Origin: Siccirubricoccus phaeus
GTDB taxonomy: Bacteria > Pseudomonadota > Alphaproteobacteria > Acetobacterales > Acetobacteraceae
Length of the DNA stretch: 64,000 nt
Assembly: GCF_008360935.1 (NCBI RefSeq)
Contig: NZ_SRXO01000003.1
Coordinates: 310,001 to 374,000, forward strand
Direction: 5' to 3'
In this document: positions 1 through 7,848 of the stretch, piece after piece
Numbering within the stretch: position 1 is the stretch's first letter
Layout of the letters: every line of letters starts with the position of its first letter
Made by a program: the position numbers and the translations under genes
Notes under the pieces: model-generated
What the model was told of the DNA's origin: nothing
The model's input: the letters and a program-made list of their open reading frames with translations, nothing else
Databases searched by the model: none

Positions 1-36
1 CTGCACGCTGGCTTAGCTGGCCTGCCAGGAGAATCG

Positions 37-71
37 CGGTGCGGCGGCCAGCGACCCCGGCCGCCGCACCG
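37..71. terminator. Strong GC hairpin upstream of the first gene
   Basis: A perfect 13-bp inverted repeat (half CGGTGCGGCGGCC) with a 9-base loop lies about 65 bases before the monooxygenase start. There is no T-run after it. It may terminate an upstream transcript that ends outside the window, or form a leader hairpin for the monooxygenase mRNA. The pairing is read directly; the role is inferred. Confidence 0.5.
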
Positions 72-137
72 GATGCCCCGATGGCGGGCACGCCCCGGGG
101 CAGGCACTGAGAGCGGAAACAAGAAGGACTGACTGCT

Positions 138-1781
138 ATGAATCACATTGCGCCCGGTTCAGGCGCCGGAACACCGGCCCATGGCGGCGATTTCGACGCG
201 ATCGTCATCGGCGCCGGCTTCTCCGGCATGTATCTGCTGCACCGCCTGCGCGACCAGCTCGGGCTGTCGGTGCGGGTGCTGGAGGCCGCGGACGGCGTCG
301 GCGGCACCTGGCACTGGAACCGCTACCCCGGCGCGCGCTGCGATTCCGAGAGCCATTCTTACTGCTACTACTTCTCGAAGGAACTGCTCGAGGAATGGGA
401 GTGGTCGGAACGCTACCCCACCCAGCCCGAGATCCTGCGCTACCTCAACCACGTCGCCGACCGCTTCGATCTGCGGCGCGACATCGCGCTCAACACCCGC
501 GTCAGCGCGGCCCGCTTCGACGAGGCGGCGAACCTGTGGCAGGTGACGACCGCCGAGGGCCGGACGCTCAGCGCGCCCTTCCTCATCACCGCGGTCGGCT
601 GCCTGTCGGCCGCCAATGTGCCGAAGATCCCGGGCCTCGAGGATTTCGCCGGCCAATGGTACCACACCGGCGAATGGCCGCAGGAAGGCGTGGACTTCGC
701 CGGCAAGCGCGTGGGCCAGATCGGAACCGGCTCCACCGGCATCCAGGCGGTGCCCGTGATCGCTGAGACCGCGGGCCATCTGTGGGTGTTCCAGCGCACC
801 GCCAACTACAGCGTGCCCGCCCACAACGCCCCGCTGTCACCCGAGGCCAAACGCTGGATCCGCGAGCACCGCGAGGATATCCGGGAGGTGATGACCACCA
901 ACACCAACGGTCATCCCTTCCATATCGAGGACCGCTCGGCGCTCGCGGTGAGCGAGGAGGAGCGCCAGCGCCTGTATGAGCAGGCCTGGGCCAAGGGCGG
1001 GCTGCAGTTCCGCGCCACCTTCCGCGACCTGCTGACGGACAAGGCGGCGAACGACACCGCCTCGGAGTTCCTGCGCGCCAAGATCCGCTCGATCGTGAAG
1101 GACCCGAAGACCGCGGCGATCCTGTCGAACATCGACCACCCCTATGCGACCAAGCGCCCGCCGATCGACAGCGGCTATTTCGAGGCCTTCAACCGCGACA
1201 ACGTCACCCTGGTCGATCTGCGCGCCGCGCCGATCGAACGCATCACGCCGCGCGGCATCAAGACGAAGGATGCGGAATATCCGCTCGACATCATCGTCTT
1301 CGCCACCGGCTTCGACGCGCTGACCGGGCCGCTGCTGCGGATCGACATCCGCGGCCGCGACGGCCGCACCCTGCGCGATGCCTGGGAGGCCGGGCCGGTC
1401 AACTATCTCGGCCTGCAGGTGCCGGGCTTCCCCAACATGTTCACCATGACCGGGCCGGGCAGCCCCTCGGTGCTGTGTAACATGCCGGTGGCGATCGAGC
1501 AGCACGCCAACTGGATCGCCGATTGCATCGCGGGGATGCGCGCGAAGGGACTGAGGCGGATCGAGGCGCGGCCCGAAGCGGCGCAGACCTGGGTGCGCGA
1601 CGTGAACGCCGCGGCCGAATCGACGCTGCTCCCCGAGGCCGGCAGTTCCTGGTATCTCGGCGCCAACGTGCCGGGCAAGCCGCGCGTCTTCATGCCCTAT
1701 GCCGGCGGCATGGCGCAGTACCGCGCGATCTGCGACGAGGTCGCGCGCAAGGACTACGAGGGCTTCGCCCTGTCCGCCTGA
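138..1781 (+). CDS. Baeyer-Villiger flavin monooxygenase, cyclohexanone-monooxygenase-like
   Basis: A 547-residue class B flavoprotein monooxygenase, expected to insert one oxygen of O2 next to a ketone using NADPH, giving an ester or lactone. Visible motifs: FAD site GAGFSG (about residues 25-30), the family fingerprint FAGQWYHTGEWP (about 170-181), NADPH site GTGSTG (about 196), and ATGFD (about 390). Length is usual for cyclohexanone or cyclopentanone monooxygenases. The start has AGAAGGA 9 bases upstream. It stands alone on the plus strand and converges on Bug genes. A paralog lies at 28791-30431. The substrate is not readable; the nearby alicyclic-acid genes make a cyclic or terpenoid ketone plausible. 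Monooxygenase class is near certain; substrate is open. Confidence 0.9.
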   Translation: MNHIAPGSGAGTPAHGGDFDAIVIGAGFSGMYLLHRLRDQLGLSVRVLEAADGVGGTWHWNRYPGARCDSESHSYCYYFSKELLEEWEWSERYPTQPEILRYLNHVADRFDLRRDIALNTRVSAARFDEAANLWQVTTAEGRTLSAPFLITAVGCLSAANVPKIPGLEDFAGQWYHTGEWPQEGVDFAGKRVGQIGTGSTGIQAVPVIAETAGHLWVFQRTANYSVPAHNAPLSPEAKRWIREHREDIREVMTTNTNGHPFHIEDRSALAVSEEERQRLYEQAWAKGGLQFRATFRDLLTDKAANDTASEFLRAKIRSIVKDPKTAAILSNIDHPYATKRPPIDSGYFEAFNRDNVTLVDLRAAPIERITPRGIKTKDAEYPLDIIVFATGFDALTGPLLRIDIRGRDGRTLRDAWEAGPVNYLGLQVPGFPNMFTMTGPGSPSVLCNMPVAIEQHANWIADCIAGMRAKGLRRIEARPEAAQTWVRDVNAAAESTLLPEAGSSWYLGANVPGKPRVFMPYAGGMAQYRAICDEVARKDYEGFALSA

Positions 1782-1789
1782 CGGCAGGC

Positions 1790-1820
1790 CGGGCGGCGGG
1801 CGCGTCCCGCCCGCCGCCCG
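1790..1820. terminator. Bidirectional hairpin between convergent genes
   Basis: A perfect 13-bp stem (half CGGGCGGCGGGCG) with a 5-base loop sits 8 bases after the monooxygenase stop and 10 bases before the stop of the convergent Bug gene. Its symmetry and placement fit a shared terminator without a U-tract on either strand. Confidence 0.7.
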
Positions 1821-1830
1821 CGCCCCCGGT

Positions 1831-2817
1831 TCAGGTCGGCTCCATTCCGGCCTTGGCCATCAGTTCGCGGTTGACCGCCAGTTCGCGGCGGATCCGCTCG
1901 ACCAGCGGCGCCTCGCCGATCTCGGGCGGCGCCATGCCCTGGGTGGCCATGAAGGCCCGCACCGCCGGATCGGCGAAATGCTCCGTCAGGGCGCCGCGGA
2001 TGCGCTCGATGATCGGCGCCGGGGTGCGCGCCGGGGCCTCCACCGAATACCAAGTGGTCGAGATGAAGCCGGGGAAGCCCTTCTCGATGAAGGTCGGCAC
2101 ATCGGGCAGTTGCTCGGTCCGCGCGGCTGTGGGCACCGCCAGGGGGCGCAGCCGCCCGGCCTCGATATGCCCCTTGCAGGCACCGAGCAGGGCGAACATG
2201 CAGTCGGTGCGCCCGGCGATGGTGTCGGTCATCGCCGGCGGCGAACCCGCATAGGGGACGTGCAGCATCTCGATGCCGGCGCGATTGCAGAGGTCGAGCA
2301 TCGCCATGTGCGCGGTGGTGCCGACGCCCCAGGTGGCATAGGAGATCGACTCGGGCCGCGCGCGCGCCGCCGCCAGCAATTCCTCAAGGCTGTTCCAGCG
2401 CGGATTGGCGACCAGCAGATAGAGGCTGTCGCAGACCTGGGTGATGTGGGTGAAGTCGGTGATCGGGTCGTAGCCTGGGTTGCGCAGCGCCAGCGGCGTC
2501 AGCGTGAAGGTGGAGATGGTGCCGAGCAGCAGCGTCAGCCCGTCCGGCCGCGCGCGGGCGACGTAGCGCGCCCCGATCGAGGTCGAGGCGCCGGGCTTGT
2601 GGTCCATGATGAAACTGCCGCCCAGGCGCGCCTGCAGCCCGTCGGTCACGATGCGCCCGATCACGTCGGAGGCGCCGCCCGGCGCATAGGTCACCACCAG
2701 CGCGACCGACTGCCCGGCCGGATAGGGCGCCTGCGCCTGGGCGGCCGGGGCGGCAAGGCTTGCCGCCGCGCCCGTCAGCGCGCCGCGGCGCGTGATGTTC
2801 GTCTGTCGCATGGTCAT
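1831..2817 (-). CDS. Bug/TTT-family periplasmic solute-binding protein
   Basis: A 328-residue extracytoplasmic binding protein of the Bug (TctC, tripartite tricarboxylate transporter) family, which captures carboxylate-like solutes in the periplasm. The N terminus has a twin-arginine-like leader (TRRGALTG, then an Ala-rich core ending about AQAQA). The mature part has the family pattern APGGASDVIGR, GSFIMDHKPGAS and HVPYAGSPPAMTD. RBS GAGGAAG precedes the ATG. It is one of two tandem near-copies with 2872-3852. No TctA or TctB permease gene occurs in the window, so it either works with a permease elsewhere or serves as a sensor-type Bug protein. Ligand unknown. Confidence 0.9.
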   Translation of the reverse strand: MTMRQTNITRRGALTGAAASLAAPAAQAQAPYPAGQSVALVVTYAPGGASDVIGRIVTDGLQARLGGSFIMDHKPGASTSIGARYVARARPDGLTLLLGTISTFTLTPLALRNPGYDPITDFTHITQVCDSLYLLVANPRWNSLEELLAAARARPESISYATWGVGTTAHMAMLDLCNRAGIEMLHVPYAGSPPAMTDTIAGRTDCMFALLGACKGHIEAGRLRPLAVPTAARTEQLPDVPTFIEKGFPGFISTTWYSVEAPARTPAPIIERIRGALTEHFADPAVRAFMATQGMAPPEIGEAPLVERIRRELAVNRELMAKAGMEPT

Positions 2818-2871
2818 GCTCTCGCTTCCTCATCCGATCGTTCGGAGCCGGCGGCCCGCAGCGCCCGCGGC

Positions 2872-3852
2872 TCATGCCGGCTCGACGCCGGCGCGGACCA
2901 TCAGCTCCCGGTGCAGCGCCAGTTCGCGCCGGATGCGGGCGAGCAGCGGGCCCTCGCCGATCTCCGGCGGCAGCATCCCCTGGGCCGCCATGAAGGCCTG
3001 CACCGCGGGATCGGCGAAGTGCTGGGCGAGCGCGTCGCGGATGCGCACCACGATCAACGCCGGCATGCCTGGCGGCCCCTGCACCGAATACCAGACGGCC
3101 GAGACGAAGTCGGCAAAGCCCTTCTCGATGAAGGTCGGCACGTCGGGCAGTTGCGGCGGCCGCGTCGCGGTCGGCACGGCGAGCCCGCGCAGCCGCCCGG
3201 CCTCCATGTGCCCCTTGCAGGCGGCGAGCAGCGCCGGCAAGCAGTCGGTGCGCCCGGCGATGGTGTCAGTCATCGCCGGCGGCGAGCCCGCATAGGGGAC
3301 GTGCAGCATCCGCACGCCCGCGCGGCGGCACAGATCCTCCATCCACAGATGCGAAGTGGTGCCGATCCCCCAGGTCGCGTAGGAGATCGACTCCGGCCGC
3401 GCCCGCGCTGCGTCGAGCAGCGCCTCAAGGCTCGGCCAGCGCGGATTGGCCGCGAGCAGGAACAGGCTCTCGCAGGCCTGGGTGATGTGGGTGAAGTCGT
3501 TGATCGGGTCATAGCCCGGGTTCCGCATGGTCAGCGGCGTCAGCGCGAAGGTCGAGACGCTGCCGAGGAACAGCGTGCTGCCGTCCGACCGCGCACGCGC
3601 GACATAGCGCGCGGCGATCGAGGTCGAGCCGCCGGTTCGGTGCTCGAGGAAGAAGGTGCCGCCGAGCCGCTCCTGCAGCCCCTGTGTGACGATCCGCCCG
3701 ATGACGTCCGAGGCGCCGCCCGGCGCTAGCGCCACCACCAGGGCGACGGACTGGCCGGCGGGGTAGGGCGCCTGCGCGCGCACCGACGGGGCGGCGAGGC
3801 TCGCGCCGGAGGTGAGAACCGCGCGGCGGCGGGTGATGGTCCCATATGCCAT
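2872..3852 (-). CDS. Bug/TTT-family solute-binding protein, tandem copy
   Basis: A 326-residue Bug-family binding protein that aligns end to end with the 1831-2817 product. Shared stretches include APYPAGQSVALVV, NPGYDP and HVPYAGSPPAMTDTIAGRTD, so the pair looks like a tandem gene duplication followed by divergence. The leader has TITRRRAVL followed by an Ala-rich segment, consistent with Tat or Sec export. A strong GGGAGGAGGAAG site precedes the ATG. It is upstream of its copy in the same minus-strand unit, with a 54-base gap. Ligand unknown; no cognate membrane permease is nearby. Confidence 0.9.
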   Translation of the reverse strand: MAYGTITRRRAVLTSGASLAAPSVRAQAPYPAGQSVALVVALAPGGASDVIGRIVTQGLQERLGGTFFLEHRTGGSTSIAARYVARARSDGSTLFLGSVSTFALTPLTMRNPGYDPINDFTHITQACESLFLLAANPRWPSLEALLDAARARPESISYATWGIGTTSHLWMEDLCRRAGVRMLHVPYAGSPPAMTDTIAGRTDCLPALLAACKGHMEAGRLRGLAVPTATRPPQLPDVPTFIEKGFADFVSAVWYSVQGPPGMPALIVVRIRDALAQHFADPAVQAFMAAQGMLPPEIGEGPLLARIRRELALHRELMVRAGVEPA

Positions 3853-3910
3853 GACGGCTTCCTCCTCCCTTGCTTGCGGCGCGAGAGCGCCGGACCCCGT
3901 GCCGCCGGCC

Positions 3911-4897
3911 TCAGCCCTGGCGGGCGGCGATGCGGGCGAGGATCGGCCGCCAGCGCTCCGCCTCGACCTGCATGAACGCGCTGAATTCAGCCGGCGTGCT
4001 GCCGGCGAGGAATTGCGCCTCGTCGGTCAGGCGCCGCTCGATCCTCTGGTCGCGCAGCGCCTCCACCGTGGCGCCGTGCAGGCGGTCGATCACCGGCTGC
4101 CGCGTGCGCGCCGGCGCCACCAGGCCGAACCAGCTCTGCGCCACCAGGCCCGGCGTCACCTCGCCGAAGGTCGGGATCTCCGACGTCGTGGGCACGCGCC
4201 GCTCGCTGGTCCAGCCGAGCAGCCGCCCCTGCCGGTTGTGATAGACCGGCAGCGCGGTGCTGCCGGCGACCACCATCAGGTCGAGGTTGCGCGCAAGGAA
4301 GTCGTTGAGCTGCCCGGCATCGCCGCGATAGGTCACGTCCTGCATCTGCAGGCCGAGCCGTTCGAGCACCATCAGCATCGCCATGTTGGTCAGCGTGGTC
4401 GGGCCGTTGGTGCCGTAGGTGATCTGCCCCGGGCGCGCCCGCGCCGCCGCCACCATGGCGGCGATGTCGGCCGGCCCGTCATGCTGGGCGATGATCGCGA
4501 AGGGGAAGGTCGAGACCAGCGAGATCGGCGCGAAATCCGCCACCGCATAAGGCAGGTTCGGCACGATCACGGGATTGATGGTCAGCGTGGTGCCGGCGGC
4601 CATCAGCAGCGTCTGGCCGTCCGGCCTGGCGCGGGCGACCGATTCGGCGCCGATCACGGTATTGCCGCCGGGACGGTTCTCGACCAGCACGGTCTGGCCG
4701 AGCAGCTGGCCCATGCGCTCAGCCAGCAGGCGCGTGACGACATCGGTGCTGCCGCCGGCGGCGAAGGGCACGACGATGGTGACCGGCCGCTGCGCGCCGC
4801 CCTGCTGGGCCAGCGCCGTGCGGCCCAGGCCCGGGCCTGCCGCCAACGCACCCATGCCGGCGGCAAGACGGCGGCGCGTAAAGGACAACGAACCCAT
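3911..4897 (-). CDS. Bug/TTT-family solute-binding protein
   Basis: A third Bug-family periplasmic binding protein, clearly divergent from the two downstream copies. The chosen ATG (MGSLSFTRRR) has GGGGAGGAAG 3 bases upstream; an ATG 87 bases further upstream would add a tail without a signal peptide. The twin-arginine leader FTRRRLAAG is followed by a hydrophobic Ala/Gly segment to about TALAQQ. Family motifs PFAAGGSTDVVTRLLAE, VENRPGGNTV and DVTYRGDAGQ are present. It is first of three consecutive Bug genes and follows the carboxylase gene by 123 bases, so it could be read through from the carboxylase operon. Its ligand may be a terpenoid or branched acid, but that is inference only. Confidence 0.88.
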   Translation of the reverse strand: MGSLSFTRRRLAAGMGALAAGPGLGRTALAQQGGAQRPVTIVVPFAAGGSTDVVTRLLAERMGQLLGQTVLVENRPGGNTVIGAESVARARPDGQTLLMAAGTTLTINPVIVPNLPYAVADFAPISLVSTFPFAIIAQHDGPADIAAMVAAARARPGQITYGTNGPTTLTNMAMLMVLERLGLQMQDVTYRGDAGQLNDFLARNLDLMVVAGSTALPVYHNRQGRLLGWTSERRVPTTSEIPTFGEVTPGLVAQSWFGLVAPARTRQPVIDRLHGATVEALRDQRIERRLTDEAQFLAGSTPAEFSAFMQVEAERWRPILARIAARQG

Positions 4898-4991
4898 CTG
4901 CTTCCTCCCCATTTTTCCTTGTTCTTCTTTGCCCTGGGTGCGGGTCCGGCCGTACCGCCATCGCCCCGCCCCGCGGCGCATCATCGCGCTT

Positions 4992-5009
4992 CCGGCCGGC
5001 GACGGCCGG
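4992..5009. terminator. Small hairpin after the carboxylase alpha gene
   Basis: A 7-bp perfect stem (CCGGCCG paired with CGGCCGG, loop GCGA) lies 12 bases past the carboxylase alpha-subunit stop on the minus strand. It could attenuate read-through into the Bug genes. It is short and has no U-run, so confidence is low. Confidence 0.35.
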
Positions 5010-5020
5010 CGCGCAGCAGG

Positions 5021-7003
5021 CTAGGCGCCAACCGTCTCCGCCACCTCCAGCCGCGCGAGCAACTGCCGCGGCCGCACCTGCTCGCCTTCCGCGACACGCA
5101 GCTCGACAACCTTGCCGGCGGCCGCCGCGGTGACCGCGAGGTGCATCTTCATCGCCTCGAGCACCAGCAGGGCCGCGCCCTTCTCCACCTGCTCCCCCGC
5201 CGTGACCTTCACCGCTACGACGCGCCCGCTCATCGGCGCCAGCACCTCGCCGCCCGCCGCCCCGTCCTGCAGCCGCGCATCCGACAGCGGCGCCGGCTCG
5301 AAGCGCAGCACCCGCCCGCCGAGGTCGAGCAGCAGCGCCTCGCCGTCGAAGGCGTGGCGGGCCGTCGCCTGCACGGGGCCGATGCGGAAGCGCAGCCGGT
5401 CGCCCTCGCGCGGCAGCAGCGCCACCGCCAGCCCCAGCGCGTCATCGCCCGGCGGGGCGGCGCCCTCGCCCAGGCTGACCGCGAGATGGCCCTCGGTGCG
5501 CGCGATGCGGGCATGGCGCAGCGTCTCGCCATGGCGCAGCCGCAGCGGCCGGCGCATCCGCCCCGCGCTCCACCAGCCCTGCCCGGCGCCCTCGCGCCCT
5601 TCCAGCAGCACCGCCGCCAGCGCCCAGGCCGCGTCGTCCGGCGCCGGGGCCGGCGGCATGGCCAGGCGATGGTCCACCCAGTCGGTGGTCGCCTGCCCCC
5701 CGGCGAAGACTGGGTCGCGCAGGATGCCGAGCAGGAAGTCGCGGTTGGTGGTCGGCCCCAGCAGCGCCAGTTCCTCGAGCGCGCGCACCAGCCGCCGCCG
5801 TGCCTCCTCGCGGTCGCGGCCATGGGCGATGACCTTGGCGAGCATCGGGTCGTAGAAGGCCGTCACCTCCTGCCCCGCCAGGATGCCGGCATCCACGCGC
5901 AGCCCCGGCCCCGCCGGCGGGTCGAAGACCAGCACCGGGCCGGTCTGCGGCAGGAAGCCCTGGCGCGGATCCTCGGCATAGAGCCGCGCCTCGATGGCGT
6001 GGCCGCGCAGCGCCACCTCATCCTGCGCGAGCGGCAGGCGCGCCCCTGCGGCGACCTCGATCTGCAACGCCACCAGGTCGAGGCCGGTGACGCATTCGGT
6101 GACCGGGTGCTCGACCTGCAGGCGCGTGTTCATCTCGAGGAACCAGAAGGCGCCCTCGGCGTCGAGCAGGAACTCCACCGTGCCGGCCCCGACATAGCCG
6201 ACAGCATGGGCGAGGCGCACCGCCGCCTGCCCCATCGCCGCGCGCAGCGCCGGGTCCACCGCGGGGGAGGGCGCCTCCTCGATGATCTTCTGGTGGCGAC
6301 GCTGCACCGAGCAGTCGCGCTCGCCCAGATGCAGGCAGTTGCCATGGGTGTCGGCGAAGACCTGCACCTCGACATGGCGGCCCGACAGCACGGCGCGTTC
6401 AAGGATCAGTTCGCCGTCACCGAAGGCGGATTGCGCCTCGGCCGCCGCGAGGGCGAGGGCGGGGGCGAGGTCGGCCTCGCGCTCGACGAAGCGCAGCCCG
6501 CGCCCGCCGCCGCCGGCCGCCGCCTTGACCATCAGCGGCAGGCCGAGACCGCGCGCCACCGCGAGGATGCCGGCCTGGTCGAGGCCGCGGCATTCGAGCC
6601 CGGGCAGGCAGGGCACGCCCGCCGCCGCCGCCCGTTCCTTGGCCTCGCGCTTGTTGCCCATGGCCTGGATCGCGGCCGGGGGCGGGCCGATGAAGGTCAG
6701 CCCCGCGGCGATGCAGGCGGCGGCGAATTCCGCGTTCTCGGCCAGGAAGCCGTAGCCCGGATGCAGCGCGTCGGCGCCGGTCAGCGCCGCCGCCTCAAGC
6801 AGCCGCGGCACCGAGAGGTAGGATTCGCCCACCGGCGCGGGGCCGATCTCCACCGCCTCGTCGGCCAGGGCGACATGCGGCGCGCCGGCATCGGCGGCGC
6901 TGTGCACCGCCACCGTGCGATAGCCCAGCGCGCGCGCGCTGCGGATGATGCGCGCGGCGATCTCGCCGCGATTGGCCACCAGGATCTTGGAGAAACCCGC
7001 CAC
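5021..7003 (-). CDS. atuF: Biotin carboxylase/BCCP (alpha) subunit of a branched acyl-CoA carboxylase
   Basis: A 660-residue biotin-containing subunit. It charges biotin with CO2 using ATP for an acyl-CoA carboxylase (geranyl-CoA or 3-methylcrotonyl-CoA type). The N terminus ILVANRGEIAARIIRSA opens the biotin carboxylase domain. An ATP-grasp glycine loop (AAGGGGRGLRF, about residue 170) follows, then a linker and a C-terminal biotinyl domain with EAMKMHL; the lysine, about residue 619, would carry biotin. Length equals both AtuF and LiuD. The start is GTG after AGGGGGCG. It is last in the order dehydrogenase, beta, hydratase, alpha. The atu rather than liu assignment rests mainly on the partner beta subunit and dehydrogenase; 3-methylcrotonyl-CoA remains possible. 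Confidence 0.8.
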   Translation of the reverse strand: MAGFSKILVANRGEIAARIIRSARALGYRTVAVHSAADAGAPHVALADEAVEIGPAPVGESYLSVPRLLEAAALTGADALHPGYGFLAENAEFAAACIAAGLTFIGPPPAAIQAMGNKREAKERAAAAGVPCLPGLECRGLDQAGILAVARGLGLPLMVKAAAGGGGRGLRFVEREADLAPALALAAAEAQSAFGDGELILERAVLSGRHVEVQVFADTHGNCLHLGERDCSVQRRHQKIIEEAPSPAVDPALRAAMGQAAVRLAHAVGYVGAGTVEFLLDAEGAFWFLEMNTRLQVEHPVTECVTGLDLVALQIEVAAGARLPLAQDEVALRGHAIEARLYAEDPRQGFLPQTGPVLVFDPPAGPGLRVDAGILAGQEVTAFYDPMLAKVIAHGRDREEARRRLVRALEELALLGPTTNRDFLLGILRDPVFAGGQATTDWVDHRLAMPPAPAPDDAAWALAAVLLEGREGAGQGWWSAGRMRRPLRLRHGETLRHARIARTEGHLAVSLGEGAAPPGDDALGLAVALLPREGDRLRFRIGPVQATARHAFDGEALLLDLGGRVLRFEPAPLSDARLQDGAAGGEVLAPMSGRVVAVKVTAGEQVEKGAALLVLEAMKMHLAVTAAAAGKVVELRVAEGEQVRPRQLLARLEVAETVGA

Positions 7004-7012
7004 CGGCGCCCC

Positions 7013-7831
7013 CTATGCCTCGCCGGCCCAGGCCGGGCGGCGTTTTTCCAGGAAGGACCTTGTGCCCTCGATGCCTTCCTCGGTGGTGACGCAATCGGCG
7101 AAGACCTCGGCGGCGAATTCGATCATCGCCGCGTCGTCGAGCAGCGATGCGGCGTTGAGCACCCGCTTGGTGCCCGCCAGCGCCCCCGGCCCGCAGCGCC
7201 GCACAGCGCGCTCGATCTCGGCGAGGCGCGCCTCGATCGCCGCATCGTCCTCGCACAGGTGATGCGCGAGGCCGAGCGACGCCGCCTCCCGCCCGTCGAT
7301 CCGCGCGGCGGTGAGCGCGAGCCGGCGCGCCTGCGACAGGCCGAGCCGCCGCACCACATAGGGGGCGATCTGCGCCGGGGCGACGCCGATGCTCGCCTCC
7401 GGCATGGCGAATTGCGCGTCGGGCCGGGTGAGGGTGATGTCGGCCGCGCAGGCAAGGCCGAAGCCCCCGCCCATCGCCGCCCCCTCGACCACCGCGACGA
7501 CCACCTGCGGCGCGTGGTTGACGGCGCGGAACAGCTCCCCGCCCAGGCGGTTGCGCTCGCGCGCCGCGACGCGCGGATCCGCGGCCTGGTCGTGCAGGCT
7601 CTGGTCGCGCTCGCGCATGTCGCCGCCCGAGCAGAACCAGCCGCCGGCGCCGCGCAGCACCACCAGCCGCACCGAGCGGTCATCGGCCAGCGCCGCGAAC
7701 AGCGCGCGCATCTCCCGGTTCAGCGCGGCGCTCATGGCGTTGCGGCGTTCCGGCCGGGTGAACAGCACGTCGAGCCGCATGCCGCGGCGGGCAAGCGCCA
7801 GCGCCTCATGCTGACCGGTGGCGATCTCCAT
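7013..7831 (-). CDS. atuE: Enoyl-CoA hydratase of the branched-acid (AtuE/LiuC) type
   Basis: A 272-residue crotonase-family protein expected to hydrate isohexenylglutaconyl-CoA (AtuE) or 3-methylglutaconyl-CoA (LiuC). The oxyanion-hole segments RPERRNAMS and FCSGGDM are present, then GGGFGLACAAD and a single active-site Glu in MPEASIGVAPAQIAPYV. The APAQIAPYV stretch is what I associate with isohexenylglutaconyl-CoA hydratases. The open frame extends much further upstream, but into the antisense of the beta-subunit gene. The ATG chosen starts MEIATG, with GGAGAGACGAGAG upstream. The gene sits between the two carboxylase subunit genes, 17 bases after beta and 9 before alpha, so the product of carboxylation would feed it directly. 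Confidence 0.8.
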   Translation of the reverse strand: MEIATGQHEALALARRGMRLDVLFTRPERRNAMSAALNREMRALFAALADDRSVRLVVLRGAGGWFCSGGDMRERDQSLHDQAADPRVAARERNRLGGELFRAVNHAPQVVVAVVEGAAMGGGFGLACAADITLTRPDAQFAMPEASIGVAPAQIAPYVVRRLGLSQARRLALTAARIDGREAASLGLAHHLCEDDAAIEARLAEIERAVRRCGPGALAGTKRVLNAASLLDDAAMIEFAAEVFADCVTTEEGIEGTRSFLEKRRPAWAGEA

Positions 7832-7848
7832 CTCTCGTCTCTCCGTCG

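Noticed and set aside
1-30. End of an upstream gene before the first hairpin
   Set aside because: A TAG occurs in one frame, but about ten codons are too few to recognise any protein.
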